Part shown: positions 10,506-24,200 of the stretch, piece after piece
Position numbering within the stretch: position 1 is the first letter of the stretch
Layout of the letters: each line of letters starts with the position of its first letter
Assembly: GCF_958298935.1 (NCBI RefSeq)
Contig: NC_084932.1
Coordinates: 21,617,501 to 21,681,500 of the forward strand
Source of the DNA: Phragmites australis
Taxonomy: Eukaryota > Streptophyta > Magnoliopsida > Poales > Poaceae
DNA: 64,000 nt
Reading direction: 5' to 3'
Translations under genes and position numbers: made by a program
Notes under the pieces: generated by a model
Databases searched by the model: none
Told to the model about the DNA's origin: nothing
The model's input: only the letters and a program-made list of their open reading frames with translations

Positions 10506-12287
10506 TGCTAGGAAGGAAGCTCAAAACAAAAAGGTTTACATGCTTTACGGAGTGTGACCCTGGACACCAATAGCACACTCAACCATTAGTCCTAATCAAT
10601 CACAGCCATGAGATTTAATAAGCTAGGAAACAAGGTAACCATCAGCATGACAGAAAGTGCCAATGCACTTTTTTCACAATTCCTAGCGGCCTCATTGCAC
10701 CGGTTTGTAAAATTGTTGTGTAGTCCAATTTTGTCACAGGTAGAATCTAGACAAGGGGGATAGGAGCCTTAACCCTACAGTGAATGAGAGGTCAGAATCT
10801 TTTTTTTCATGATGAAATAAATATTACCATAGTCTCTGCATCACATGATGCGCATAGCTGTTCATTATTGCAAACTTGATGGCAAATGGTACCACACCGT
10901 AGAGAGGTCAGAGCCTAAGGGTACATTTCCTTTCTCTATGGTTGATCTGAGACCAGTCCTTAACACTCTTACGAATCAATTGCAAATTACATAGCGGTAA
11001 TTGTTTCTTCATAGAATTCAAACAAATGATATACAATCCAGTGTGTATTCTGTTTCTAATTGTTTGCGTGTTTTCTTTGACTTACGACACCTAGATCAGC
11101 CTCCTATAGCCACTTGGCTTATTACAAGGTATGAGATAACTTCTTTCGAGGTTATCTTGTACATGTAAAATGTGTAACAACGTAAGAACAATGACAGTTA
11201 TCGAGCTGCATGATGCGGTTACTTGCGTGGTCCAAAGACGGGTGCCAGGCACAAGCTAGAAGATCAAGTAGCTATGTATGCCGATCCGTTACTGCTGCAC
11301 GTCATTGGCCTTTGCTTGCTTCCTTATATTAGGAAGGCTTCAGGAACACATTACCCCAATTCGCTTTCCTCTCCAGAAATTAGGGTGAAAGCTATGCAGC
11401 TTTTAATCTTTTTGTCAAAACCTTTTCTGGTTTTAAGGGTTGATACCTGATGAAACAAACGATTAATAATTTATTTTGTGGTGTGATTAAGTGTTTATAA
11501 CGTAAGGTCATAAGGAGAAGCATGGCCTCCCAAAATGCTATGCAGATATATAGCTTTGACTCACTTTGACCATTGTTCGACGGATGCAATTAAAAGGGCC
11601 CTGCAGATGGTCTGATTAAAAATAGCTAAGCCTTTAGGAGAGGCAAAGAACGGCTGGAGTCGTCCAGCTCGCTTGTTTAGTTTTCCTTTTGTAAAAGCTC
11701 TTTGTTGCATTGCATCTGGTGTACTCTACTCTGACTTGACCTCTCTTTTATAGCCGTGTTCCTCATGGTATCTGTAGGGCGTCGTGCAGGAAAAAACTAC
11801 GTGGATTTACGTAAGAAATAAGGCCCCTGGCCCCTTTAATTTGGACACAAGGAGAAATTGGTAGGAGTACAATCGAGAAAAATCACTTATTACGAATGGG
11901 GCCTTAAAGTTACACGTAAACTTGTTTAGAAAACAACTACGGTGTGTCTGGAACACAAAATAGGTTGATATGTAAGCATGCTTTTGTAGAAAACTGTATA
12001 ATTCCTATGCAAACTGTATTAATTTTCACATTATGTAGTAGGAGTATGCCTATCTATATAGTATGATTTTGGAGTTCCCAATGTATCCTTGACAATCAAA
12101 ATTTTATTTCCTTCTGGTGTTTAATTGTGTATAACGAAGGAAAAAAGTACAAATATTTAGCTGTGATACTAAAAATGTTAAATATTATTTTGAAAACTAA
12201 CAATTTGAAAATATTTAAAGGAAATTAATAAGTAGTTCAAAAATAAACTAGCTTACATATTTGCCAATCATATCACTGGCCAACGGC
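10506..12287. other. Upstream region of the SWEET gene, no other gene seen
   Basis: AT-rich sequence between the SWEET core promoter and the CACTA element at 12288. No long open frame has recognisable similarity and no clear element termini were found. Distal control elements of the SWEET gene would be expected here, but none can be named from sequence alone. Confidence 0.5.
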
Positions 12288-13763
12288 CACTACTACAGAA
12301 ACTATTTTCATATGCAGTTCTCATAACCCTTTTCACAGGCATTTAGTGCACCCACCTGTGACCGAATGCATGTGGAAATGAACAATTTCTATAGATGCAA
12401 AATAGACCGCCTATAGAAACCCATTTTCACAGCCGGTTCACTTAAGGAACCGCATGTGGAAATAGATTTTTACATATGGTTACTTAAGTGAATCGTACGT
12501 GATAATCGGTCTCCGAATCGATATTTTTTGGTCAAAAAAACTTTTTTTTTTTACCCGAGGAACCCCACGGCCGCGCCGGTTCAAGTCAACGGCCATGCTA
12601 TATTTTCACATTGTTTTCAGTTTTTGCGTTTCATGGGAATCGAACCCGCAACCTCCCTCCCCTCTACCCTCGCGCACGAACCGCCTTACTATTTCATGGG
12701 AAGTGAACGGTTTGTGATAATTGCTGTGAATCGCTTTCGGTAATTGGCTATAACTTTTCATCCGGACTCTAATTTGGACGTTTTTTAACTCTACGAATAT
12801 CTACAGAAAAAGTTACATTCGTTTCTCCCTGACTTTATTGGGTTTAGTAATTTTTGAGACCAAAAACGGCTTGGAAGATTGAGTTCTCGCCCCGGAGGTT
12901 TTTGCACTATTTTTTGAACACGCGTTTATATACATAGCCGTCACCACTTACATCAAACTTGAGCAGAAATGTACTATAGTTCCTAGTCTAGTGCTGCTGA
13001 AGTAAGAAATAATAAGAGAAAAATAAAATAAAAATAAAAAATATTTATGACCATTCTGACATTTGATGACACTTGATGCTATTGTTATCACTAGTACTTC
13101 TGTAAGCAGAATCTTGTTATTGATAGTGAGGATCTTTGATCTTCTTCTAGTTAATCTTGTTGCAGATGGTTGAAGTTGGTAGTATTCTTTTTCTCCTCTG
13201 AGTTTACTTGCATTAATAGGACTTATGGTAATAATAGGATATGTGTGATCGAAACTTATGTATAAAACTTTAACTGATTATTTGTATACATAAATTATCT
13301 TAAATAAAAAGTTTTCAACTACAATATTGTAGATCTTGTCGAGGGCTATAATTTTTATATAAAATTTATCTCCATCTGAATTCGTATGAAAGAGTTATTA
13401 ATTTTTTAAGATAAACTGACATCTATTTTTATACGCGGTTCCTTATGTCAATCGTCTGTGAAAATCGTACCATTTCCATAGGTGGTTCTTTATGTTTTGA
13501 AAAATAGTATTTACATAAGCGATTCATATAAAAAAATCGCCTGTAAAAATAACCATTTTCATAAGTGGTTTCTTATATGAACCGCCAGTGAAATTGATAC
13601 GATTTTCACATACAGTTCACATAAGAAACCGCATGTGTAAATAACCTCTACACATGCGGTTCTTCTATTGCCCGACTCTATAAATCGCTCAGGCGGTTTA
13701 TCATATAACCCATATGTAAAAAGGCACCTAAGTATCTTGAAAAATAGTTTTTTTATAGTAGAC
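12288..13763. mobile_element. Small non-autonomous CACTA element (CAGGCGGTT type)
   Basis: Begins CACTACTACAGAAACTATTTT at 12288 and ends in the complementary ...AAAATAGTTTTTTTATAGTAG near 13763, the last bases being degraded. Both flanks carry repeated motifs of the form CACATGCGGTTCxxATAAG, which are subterminal repeats. No transposase. The interior carries a tRNA-like block (12630-12712), a core of about 300 bp shared with two other elements (12730-13045), and a CAACTACAAxxTTGTAGATC module near 13315. No matching 3-bp target duplication survives. Confidence 0.8.
12630..12712 (-). repeat. tRNA-like module in CACTA element
   Basis: On the minus strand, GGTTCGATTCC (12636-12646) matches the pol III B-box consensus exactly. 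A weak A-box-like AGTAAGGCGG lies about 35 bases upstream of it. Comparable modules occur at 32345-32400, 42097-42165, 49546-49610 and 54204-54265. Too degenerate to be a working tRNA gene. Confidence 0.5.
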
Positions 13764-14629
13764 GTGTCATCTTAATCGGCTTTCTTTCCTAAGACCAGAG
13801 ATCGATTCCAATGAACCGCAAGTTGGTTATTTATGTGTTGTCCTGTGATATCGTTGTGTGCCATGTTATAACTACACAAGCCATTGCCCTATCCACTAAA
13901 AAAACAAAACTACTAGAATCACTGTGCATTAGGCCTATATGTGTCACAGAACTTGCCTAATTTATTCTACTGTTTGATATGCTTCTCAGATACATTAGTT
14001 ACATGACAAATCTATGACACGCAATAAATCACCAGCTTATATTAACATGGTTCACAAATTCATAACCCTCCTCCAAAAAGTCCATATTTATAGTGGTTAG
14101 TTAAGAATCACTTAAACAGTTGTAAAGAAAAGGGAGAGATAATATAATTTTTTTATGAGTAAAATGCACTGGAGTCCAAAAATTTATCAAGCTGTGTCAT
14201 TTAGGTTCATAGACTCTCAAACTGCAGATTTAGATCATTAATATTGTTAAGTCACGTATCTCAGTTCCATAACCCTTTTTGCAACCCTCTAGTAAAGACA
14301 TGGGGTGCCGCCAAGAGCCTGTGTGGGGTGCCAACAATTTTAAAACTAGAAATAATATAAAAAAATATTAAAAAATTAGGAAAAATAAAAAATATTAAAA
14401 AAATCAGGAAAAATTTGGGAAAAAGGAAAAATAATTTTTTAAATAAGAAAAAGTAATAAAATAAAAAACATCAGAAAAAATTAGAAACAAATCAAGAAAA
14501 ATTAGAAATAATAGAAAAAATCAAAAAAATTAGAAACAATCAGAAAAAATTCAGGACACGTGAATATGTCACATACTAGAAAGGATAAAAATTTAAAGAG
14601 TATGTAGGATATATTGCATATGGTCTAGT
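13764..14629. other. AT-rich intergenic segment with low-complexity A-rich block
   Basis: 14340-14555 is low-complexity DNA built from AAAAATTAGAAA and AAATCAGGAAAAA variants. 14155-14300 resembles a decayed MITE-like repeat (AAATGCACTGGAGTCC followed by a 'gttcatagactc' block) that I cannot place. No gene is visible. Confidence 0.5.
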
Positions 14630-16100
14630 TGTTGCGAACATGATTCTATTAGGGCATGTATATGATTTTAGATATTAATAACAACATAGTCAATAAGACT
14701 AATATGTTTTGGATAGGGCATGTTATCCATGAGACTAACATGTCTCATGGATATAACAAAAGAGACGTCACCGAAACCAAAATAAAGAGAGAAATAAATT
14801 AGACTTCTTCTATGAATTTTGATGTGATCAAATAGAATGGATTTCTATCAATCTTATAGAGCTCTTCACAAGCTTTCCATAGAGTAGAAATTCACCAAAA
14901 TCAATGTTCGAAGAGAAAAGTTATGCCCGATATACGAATTGCTAGTTGGCTAAAAATATACACACCAGATATTCCAGCGTTCACAAAGAGTGTTCAAAGA
15001 AAGTTTGCAGCAAAGTCTAATACACATTGGATATCATGGTATTCCCATAATGAAAACACCGGACTATTTTTTGTAGAGAGGTTGCAAATGACTTAGTTGG
15101 CATCGTATGCACGCTGGATGTTCTGGCGTTCATATGAGGACATCATGTTGGACCTTCCAGCGTTCATAATAAGTGTGAGTTGGGTTTCAACGGCTAGTAC
15201 ATGGATGATGTACAAGTCGGATAGTCCGGTGAGTATAATCTATTTACATCAGATCTTCCGGCATATACAGAAAATTTGAGCTGTCGGAGCAACGGCTAGT
15301 TCACAGGGTTGAGGCTATAAATATCCCCACTCGGTCATTTGAAGGTGCTGAAGTCTAGAGAAGCTTATATACACTTGAGAAGACATCGAATCCACTAAAG
15401 TACTTAAAGTGATCATGCGAGGCAATTAAGTACAACATTAGAGAGTGACTAGTGCTAATAGGCCTATAGAGAGTTATTGCTAGGTGTTGCTGCCTAGAGA
15501 GTGTGGATCAATGAGTGATCCTAGAGCGTACAAAGTGGTACGTAGGCACCATTGAGTCTTGGTGACTCCCTGGTACCCTAGGCCATGATGGTTCATACTT
15601 GTTAATCCTCTGACTTAGTGTGGAGCGACGGCAAGACTCTCATACGGGGATGCGAAGATCCTTGCCTTAATGGCTCAAGCTTCGAAGTGAAGACGGTGGC
15701 AAGCAACCGAAAGAGGGACCTGTAGTGAGGTCTTGCCTTGGTGGCTCGACCCACTTGAGGCCTTGGTGGCTCAAGGGTCGTGACCGGGTGCCGTTCAAAA
15801 CTATATCTTTGGTAGTGCCCCAACGTAAATTAGGATGACGTTTATACCATCAATACCACATGATAAAAATCCCATATGGTGAGTTTGCTTTCTCTACCTT
15901 CTCTACGTTTCCACATTTACATACTTGCAATTTACCTTTCTAGATAGGTTGCAATATCTTTTGAACGGTAGAGTAGAAACACTAGATAAACCTAGAGCAC
16001 ATTTACATAGAAATTGATATAGGTTTATCTTATGAAGTTTTTGGACTGATTAGTTTTAAATGTCCTAATCTGCCCCCTTGGACATCGTCGATCCTTTTAA
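14630..16100 (+). repeat. 5' LTR of the copia-type element
   Basis: 1471 bp. A TATAAATA box lies at 15316-15323. The end is placed at 16100 because the primer-site remnant begins two bases later. Confidence 0.75.
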
Positions 16101-16165
16101 ATAGTATCAGATCCTCGTGCTCTTAATAGGTTTAACCGCTTAGAGTTGTGACATCCGGGGTTAGG

Positions 16166-18060
16166 ATGGGTACTCATATTGCTTCATATTTTAACGGCAC
16201 CTCCTTTCCCTATTGGAAAATTTTAATGTCTTGTTATTTGCAAGCTCAAGGTTTAGATGTTTAGAGATTCATCGAGGAAGGGATGAGACAATGCATCACC
16301 AACAAGGAGAGATAATTCGATGCATTGGCAAAGAGTATCTTTTTATCATCTTTAAATGTTAATACATTTAATTATGTTTATTCTCTCACTAAAACACATG
16401 ATATTTGGACTAGTCTCATTGAAATACATGAAAGAACACAGGATGTGCTAGTTACTAATCTCAATAGCATCAACTTCCCCATGAAAATGCTAATGACATG
16501 TACTCACATTTGAATAATCTTGTCAATAAGATTAATGGCTTAGGTTTGATGCCAATTGAGGCTGATCAAGTGGTTAGAAGAATACTTCAAACTCTTCTTC
16601 AAAAGTACAAGTTGATAATCTCCATCATCGACGACAACCACGACATTAGGGAGATGACTCCAAGTCAGGTGCTCGGTAAGATCATTTCCCATAAGATGAC
16701 CATAAATATGGGGGTTGAAGCTTCTTTCTCATCCGACACCAAAAACCTTGCTCTCACAAGCAAGCAAGCTCCATGCCCACATATAAATGCAAATATGAGG
16801 AGACAAGAGCAAGATTCAAGCTCAAGCGAAGATGATGGAGATGAAGATGAAGAAAGCAATAAAGAGGATGAGCAAAACACCTCAAGTGATGATGAGATGA
16901 ATATCAAGGTCGTCAAGCTCATTTCACAAGTGGAGAAGAACATTAAGAAGATCAATACAAAGATTGATCACCGAATCTCCATAAAGGACTTAGTCAAAAC
17001 AATTGATCATATCAAGAAGGAGAAGAATACAAAGAACAAAAGAGAGATAAGGGGAAGAGGCAAAACATTTGTAAGTATAGAAAGATGGGTGAGTAAAGAT
17101 GAAGATTCAAGTTCAAGTGATGAGAGCTTCACCATGCACTCCTTTAAGAGAAGATCTTCTACAAAGTTGTCATCATGCAAGACATCACACAAGTGCATTA
17201 TGACTAAAGATATGGAAAGTGATGTAAGTAATGATGAATTCAATAAGAATTCACCCTCCTAAGAATAACTCCATGATTTGATCAATGAGCAACAAAGGGT
17301 CTTAAAGAAACCAGCTAAAGAACTTAAGAAATTCAATGTCCTTAATGAGATTCATGCTACCTTTGTTTTTAATTATAAACAATTATTGAGCAAATCCGAA
17401 TTGCTTCACAAGGATCATGAAGAGCTTAAGGCAAAATTTGAGGGTATTGAATCTCAATTTAAGGTCCCTTTGAAGTAATCTACCTCTCTCTTAATTTCAA
17501 TCCTAAGATAGATGCTTCCACCTCTTGTGATGATTTAATTGATTTATCTAGCTCATTCTTTGCAATGAGATATGTATTGAGAATGTTTTTTATAGAATCA
17601 TATAATATCTCATTGCACAAGAGAATGATGAACTCAATCAAGAAGTGGAAAATCTCAAGAAAGACTTGGAAAAATTAAAAGGCAAAGAACATGTGCAACC
17701 TCCTCAAGATAACCATAAAAATATGGTGAACAAGCTTACAAAGGGGTCCATCGTGATATGCCTCAAGTGCCATCAAGAAGGCAACAAGTCTTTCCAATGC
17801 AAGCAAGTTAAGAAGGAGACCACGGAGAATAAGAAGAAGATGAATCTCTCCAACAAGACCTTCAACCTCTACACCAAACCCAACTACAAGATCAAGATCA
17901 ATAGCAACCAATAAAAGCTCAAGAAGAAGGACAATGACAAAGTGGTTGCACATATAGTTGGGAGAAAGGACTGGAGGTCGAACCAACCTATTTGGGTGCC
18001 CAACGAAGTCATCACCAACATTAATGAGCCACAATCGGTTAGGGTTCCAAAGAAAACTTG
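16166..18060 (+). pseudogene. Copia gag (UBN2-type capsid plus zinc knuckle), broken
   Basis: Reading starts MGTHIASYFNGTSFPYWK, the conserved N-terminus of plant copia Gag, and soon meets stops (near 16262 and 16313). The capsid-like helical region continues through 16325-17262 in two frames (a shift near 16490-16500), followed by a Ser/Glu/Asp-rich linker. 17278-17475 and 17645-17914 give a coiled-coil and a nucleocapsid region. The zinc knuckle at about 17758-17800 reads CLKCHQEGNKSFQC: the CCHC histidine is Asn. The frame ends near 18060, where an intact element would continue into protease and integrase. Clearly non-functional. Confidence 0.8.
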
Positions 18061-19361
18061 AAGGACCAAGTCATCATTGAGGATTTGGAGACTTGGCTCA
18101 CAAGATGAAGAGAAGTTTCAAGCAAAGGAGCCAAGTGTACGAGATTAGACACATTGATGAAGACCTTGATTATCATATACCCAAATCCCCATCCAAAGGT
18201 AAACGCGGTAATGGTACTAAATGCAAAATCTTTTCAATTGATGTATACCTTTATCTTGTCTAAGATTTCATATGCTTATCTTAATCTATTGCAATGCCTA
18301 GTGTAGGTTCATCTTATGATAGTATGCTTGTGCTTCTTTCTAACCCATGAGCAACCTAAATGGTTTATTAGTTGTAGGCTCTTTATGTGGTACTAGTTTT
18401 ATAATTGATATCTTTTATGTGTCATGAATCAACCTATATGGTAGCCCCCATTGTTATCAATAACAAATGCATTTCTCTCACAAGTATTCAATACTTGTAT
18501 TCACACACTTAGGGGCATAGCCTATATGTTGTGATTTTGAGACTAATATGTGCTGCAAGTTGTATCTTTTGTACTCTTATGGAGTAATCCTCAAGTCCCT
18601 GGTGGTATGCAATGCTTAAAGGCTTCAATTACTATTATTGCCAAATCATTTGTTCATTTAAGCTACCACCATGCATAATATAGCCTAAACTTTTTATTTC
18701 TACATATTGTCTAACGGTGCATATTTTTCACTTTCATTATATGCATGCACGCATATAGAGGGAATTTAGACCATATTATGTAATTTTCATGTATTGTGAT
18801 CCATGTGCTTTCATTTCGATTGGTATCCACATAACCATTTCAATTGGATCCCTACAAGTGGTACTATCTTATTGGATCATGGTTCATGAAAATATCTCCC
18901 ATGTGCCCTAATAATTTCCCTTGAGTTCAATATATGTTTATAGCCTTTTTGTAGATTATTGACAAAAGAGGAGAATTTTGATGACCAAAGAAAGTGCAAG
19001 AAGCATGATAAGCAAGATGGCATTTCTAGGAAAAAAATAAGCAAGGGAGCAAGATGACTAAGTATGCCAAAGTTAACAAAGTAGAGAAGAAAAAACTCTT
19101 GCATAGGTCGATCAAGGGAGATAGTGACGATGGAGAAAGGAGGATCCATGAGAAAATGGGGTACAAAGTGAAAGTAAGAACAAGGACAAGTTTCCTTGCA
19201 ATTGGTATCTTTATTTGTTCTTACCATACATCGAGGCAAAGTGGTAATGCATTTTGCTTTTTTACAAAAATTATTGCTATATTTATGCCATTTACATTTG
19301 GTATCATTTATTTGCCACTTTCTTTGATTATGTTGTCATCAATCACCAAAAAGGGGGAGAT

Positions 19362-19864
19362 TATAGCGAACATGATCCTATTAGTACATGTATGTGATTT
19401 TGGTGATTAATGACAATATAGTCAATGAGACTAACATTTTGTCAAGTATATGCTTTAATAGATCTTATGGATGCAACAAAAGAAAGTCACTGAAGCCGGA
19501 ACAAATAGAGAAATAAATTGGACTTCTTCCATGAATTTTGATGTGATAAAATGTGATAGATTTTTGTACAATCTTGCAGAGCTCTTCACAAGCTTTCCAT
19601 AGGGTCCAAGTTCATCAAAATCGGAGTTCGGAGCCAAACGTTATGCCCAAAATACGAATTGATAATCGGCTAAAAATATGAACGCCAGATATTCCGGCAT
19701 TCACAAATTCCATAGGGTTCAAGTTCATCAAAATCGGAGTTCGGAGCCAAACGTTATGCCCAAAATACGAATTGATAATCGGCTAAAAATATGAACGCCA
19801 GATATTCCGGCATTCAGAAAGAAAATACTTTAGTGTTCACAAAAAGTTTCAGCAAAGTCTAATT
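19362..19864 (+). repeat. Truncated 3' LTR with a 113-bp tandem duplication
   Basis: Matches the first third of the 5' LTR. It contains two direct copies of a 113-bp unit (19596-19708 and 19709-19821), nearly identical and therefore recent; the 5' LTR has one copy. Similarity to the 5' LTR ends at GCAAAGTCTAAT. Confidence 0.75.
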
Positions 19865-20216
19865 CTATTTTGGGTCTAGTTCTATCTATTGTCGTGCGAA
19901 TTGTTAGATATATACTATACATAGGTACATAAAGAGATGTCTCTTGATTTTGGGGACCTGGGACGATAGCGGCCCCGCTCTACCCCCTCAGGCCAGCCAT
20001 GAGGAGAACCAACTAATTTTTTGAAGAGTGTTGTGACATGGAGCTAGGAGCACACTTTTCCTTTATATTAGCATGGTCCAACCAAATAAGATGTAGAGAA
20101 TTAGTTGACAGGGACCTATATGTAAAGATGAGATGAGCATGAGACCTTGTCATCTAGGCCACCTTGTCATCTAGCGTATGTGCATCAACCAATTAGGCGT
20201 GCTTTTCGGTGCATGT
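19865..20216. other. Spacer between copia-type and CACTA elements
   Basis: About 350 bp without a gene. A segment near 19930-19975 (ATAAAGAGATGTCTC, GGGGACCTGGGAC) loosely resembles the extra bases in the left Tat LTR near 255-305, perhaps debris of a related LTR. Confidence 0.4.
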
Positions 20217-21218
20217 TACTACTACATAAACCCCTATATATACCAGCACATCACTGTCGGTTCCTAATGGGCCGACAGTGATGGGGAATCACTGCCGGTT
20301 CATAAGCTACGTCGGAAAAATACAGTCATCGTGGTTTACAAACTGGCACTGATAAAGGCATCACTGCCAGCTCAAGCCAACAGCCGACAGTTATGCCCTG
20401 CTCCATCTTCACTGTCGGTTTAGTCCACCAACCGGCAATGATAGCAGGGCATCACTGCCAGTTTGTTATATGAGCTGGCAGTGATGTCTCGACTATATAA
20501 AAGTCGCCTTCTCCTTCCCTAAGCCCGAGCACACAATAGGGAGGAGCTCTGTTTGCTCGGTGGCGGCCATTTTTGGTCACCAAGTTCTTAGTGGCTTCAA
20601 AACTTTGAGGAATCATCACGCCCTAGGTGTTCTAAGATATTTAAATTCATCTCCAATCCATTTATAGTTGAATTTTATTTGCTAAATTGCTCTAGATTTT
20701 GAAAAGATGGAGATGCACCTATGACCATGATGTTTTTAGACAATACAGATGCAGTTATATCTCATTTATTATACGGAAGCTTCAATTAGTAGCTTATGGT
20801 GGAAAGTGTCTTTATTATTGATTTACATTAGCTATAGGTTTGAGTATATTTATTTTTTAATTAATTTAGCAAGCTCTTATATAGAAACTTTAGGTATGAG
20901 CATATTTATTTTTGATTTATAATGAATTAGAAAAATTAGCCATGATATTTAGGTATGTTGCAAGCTCCAATTATATTTTTATATTTTAATTAATTAGCAT
21001 GCTCCTATATGAAAACTTTAGGTATAAGCGTATTTATTTTGATTTTTAATGAATTAAAAAATTTCTCCATGATATTTAGGTATGTAGCAAGATCCAATTA
21101 TATGTTTTATATTTTATTTAATCAAAAAGCTCAAATATATAAACTTCATGTATGAGCCTTTTTTTTTTTACTTAATTAGTCCTACAAAAGGGTTTAATAA
21201 TAAAGAAAATTTTTAGGG

Positions 21219-24200
21219 ATGGCACCAACAAATACTCTTCGGAAGCGTATGCGAAAGCATGATGAGGTAATTTATTTGTTGGTGATCGCAAAATTTTCTA
21301 GATGTTATGAATTTGGATTTACAATAATGATATAATTGTAGATAGACAGAAGATGGATGTACGATGTGAGTCTTGTGAGCGCAGAGTACAAGAATGGTGT
21401 GGATTGTTTTCTGTACAAGCCGCGGCTCATAAGTCAAATACACAGTCTCAATACATGTGTTGTCCATACGTCGATTGCGAGAACAAGAAGCAGGTTTTCA
21501 CCACCCAGCAGATACATTCCCACTTGATGCCAAGGGGCTTTATGCCTGGCTATACTCGTTGGACCAAGCACAGTGAAGCTGAGATCGTACAGGAAGGGCA
21601 ATATATTGGTAGAGAAGACGAGGACTTGTGCATCGATATGCCGGCTGATGAATACACTGATATGCCCCCTGCTGGAGATATGTTGGTTGATGATGTTCTA
21701 GAGGAGATGTTGGCCGACGCCGACACCGTGATATGGAGCAGATGTTGTGCGATGGGGAGGGGAACTTCACCAATGAAAGAGAGTTTCAAAAGTTCTAGCG
21801 TATGGTAGAGGACTCTAAAACACCGTTGTTCCCAGGCTGTGAGAGGGAGCACACAAAGTTGCATACCGTGCTTTCACTGCTACAATTGAAGGCAAGCAAT
21901 GAGTGGTCTGATACAAGCTTCATAGAGTTGTTACTGTTCTTGCAAAAATTACTTCCAAAGGGAAATGTGCTGCCAAAAAACACATACCAGGCCAAGCAGA
22001 TTGTGTGCCCATTGTGGTTGGAAGTGCAGAAAATACATCCATGTCCAAATGATTGCATGTTGTATCACAGAGAGCATGCAGACTTGGAAGCATGTCTCAT
22101 CTGTGGTGCATCACGGTACAAGCGTGACCGTGATGATATCGGTGGTGAAGGAAAGAATAAAAGGCCTCCCGTTAAGGTGATGTGGTATTCTTCTATAGTC
22201 CCCCGTTTGGAGAGTTTATTCGCGAACAAAAGGCATGTCGAACTGATGCGGTGGCACGCCGAGGAGCGCAAGGATGATGGAATGCTGAGACACCCCGTTG
22301 ATTCTACGCAGTGGAGAAACATCAATAGGAAATACAAGGAGCCCTTTGTAGAAGATATGAGGAGTATAAGATTTGGGTTGAGTACGGATGGGATGAATCC
22401 ATTCGGCAACATGAGCAGTAGTCATAGCATTTGGCCTGTGACTCTACGTATCTACAACCTTCCTCCTTGGTTGTGTATGAAGCAGAAGTACATTATGATG
22501 CCGACGCTGATACCAGGGCCGAGGCAACCTGGCAATGATATCGATGTATACCTAAAACCATTAATAGAAGATCTTGTAATACTGTGGAACGATGGTGTGC
22601 AGGTATGGGATGCATACAAATGAGACAACTTCACCCTACGTGCAATGCTGTTCGTAAGAATCCAAGATTGGCCTTCCCTTGCAACCTATCGGGCCAGACT
22701 GTCAAAGGCTAATATGCATGCGTGCATTGTTTGGATGAGACAGAGAGCTTGTGGCTGAAGAATAGTAAAAAATGGTGTACCTAAGTCATTATAAATTTCT
22801 TCGCAAGAATCACCCATATCGTAGCAACAGGAGAGCTTTTGATGGGAAAGTTGAGACTCGATCACCTCCTAAGCATCGCACTGGGAGACAGGGTATATGA
22901 CATGGTAAAGGGACTTAGGGTTATCCTTGGAAAGGGGCGTGGGAGTACACCGGTTCCGAAATCTAATCTTAGAGCTCCTATGCTCAAAAAGAAATCTATT
23001 TTTTATGACTTATCTTATTGGCCATATTTGGTGGTTCGACACGTAATCGATGTCATGCACATTGAGAAGAATATGTGTGATAGCTTGATTAGTACGTTAC
23101 TAGATAAACCTGGCAAAACAAAGCATACACTCCAAGCACAGAAGGATCTAAAATGTTTAAAACTCATACAGGATCTACATCCTGAAGATACAGAAGAAGG
23201 CGACAAATATCCTCGTCCCGGTAGCTATAGTATGCGCAAGGCGGAGAAAATTGCAACGTGCAAGTGCTTGCATGGAATCAAAGTTTCATCGGGTTACTCT
23301 ACCAACATAAAGAGACTAGTTAATATGAAAGATTTGAAATTAACTGGCATGAAGTCTCATGATTGTCATGTGATGATGACACAGATGCTTCCAATTGCAA
23401 TTAGAGGTATTCTGCCGTCGAAGATCTGAAACCCAATCATAAAGTCATGTTCATTCTTCAACGCGATATCGCAGAAGGCCATCGATTCGACCAAGATAGA
23501 TAAGCTGAGACTTTATCCCAGCTTGAGGTGTTGTTCCCTCCGTCGTTTTTTGATATCATGGTGCATCTCATTGTTCACATTGTGAAAGAGATACAGATTC
23601 TTAGCCCCGTATTTCTGCATCACATGTACCCTTTCAAGAGGTTCATGTGAGTTCTGAAGAAATATGTTCGGAACCGAAATCGGCCGGAAGGCTGCATGGC
23701 CTAGGGCTGGGGAATCGAGAAGGTCATTGATTTCTGCGTCGACTACATGATTCTCAAATCGATTGGTGTGCCTGTATCTCGCCATGAGGGGAGGCTATAG
23801 GGGAAAGGGACGATATGTGCAAACTCATTCTGCACTAATAACCCTGTTTCATTCATGCAAGCACATTTCGTAATTCTGCAACAATCATTTGTAGTGGACC
23901 CATATATCGAAGAACACCAGAAGATGCTACGCACCATAAACTCAGGGAAGTCTGATGTTTGGATCGTGCGAGAGCACCAAGATCATTTTAGCGTCTGGTT
24001 ACATAGACAGGTGATATATAAGTAGATAGAGTATGCTCAGTTGACTGTGTTGGCTCACAGACCATCAATTACAATCCTCACATTCCAAGGATATGACATA
24101 AATGGCTATACATTTTATACGAGAGCTTAGGCTAATAAGAGCGCCAAGCAAAATAACGGTGTCTGTATAGATGTATACTACTACAATGGAAATAGGGAGC

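Larger units (their letters stand above)
14630..19864 (+). mobile_element. Ty1/copia-type, gag-only non-autonomous LTR retrotransposon
   Basis: The 5' LTR (14630-16100) starts TGTTGCGAACATGAT. A degenerate initiator-Met-tRNA primer site (TAGTATCAGATC, 16102-16113) follows, then a broken gag (16166-18060), then 1.3 kb without pol, a clear polypurine tract AAAAAGGGGGAGA (19348-19360), and a 3' LTR beginning at 19362. The LTR wording and the gag resemble the SIRE/Maximus (Opie, Ji) group from memory. The 3' LTR stops matching at about 19864, so roughly 970 bp and the flanking target duplication have been lost. No protease, integrase or reverse transcriptase is present, so it could only move with help. 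Confidence 0.85.

Noticed and set aside
12285..13766. 3-bp target duplication for the first small CACTA element
   Set aside because: The left flank is GGC and no GGC follows the degraded right end, so I do not claim one.
16665..16955. Minus-strand Ser/Leu-rich ORFs over the copia gag
   Set aside because: Reverse complement of the Glu/Asp/Ser-rich gag linker, a common source of false ORFs.
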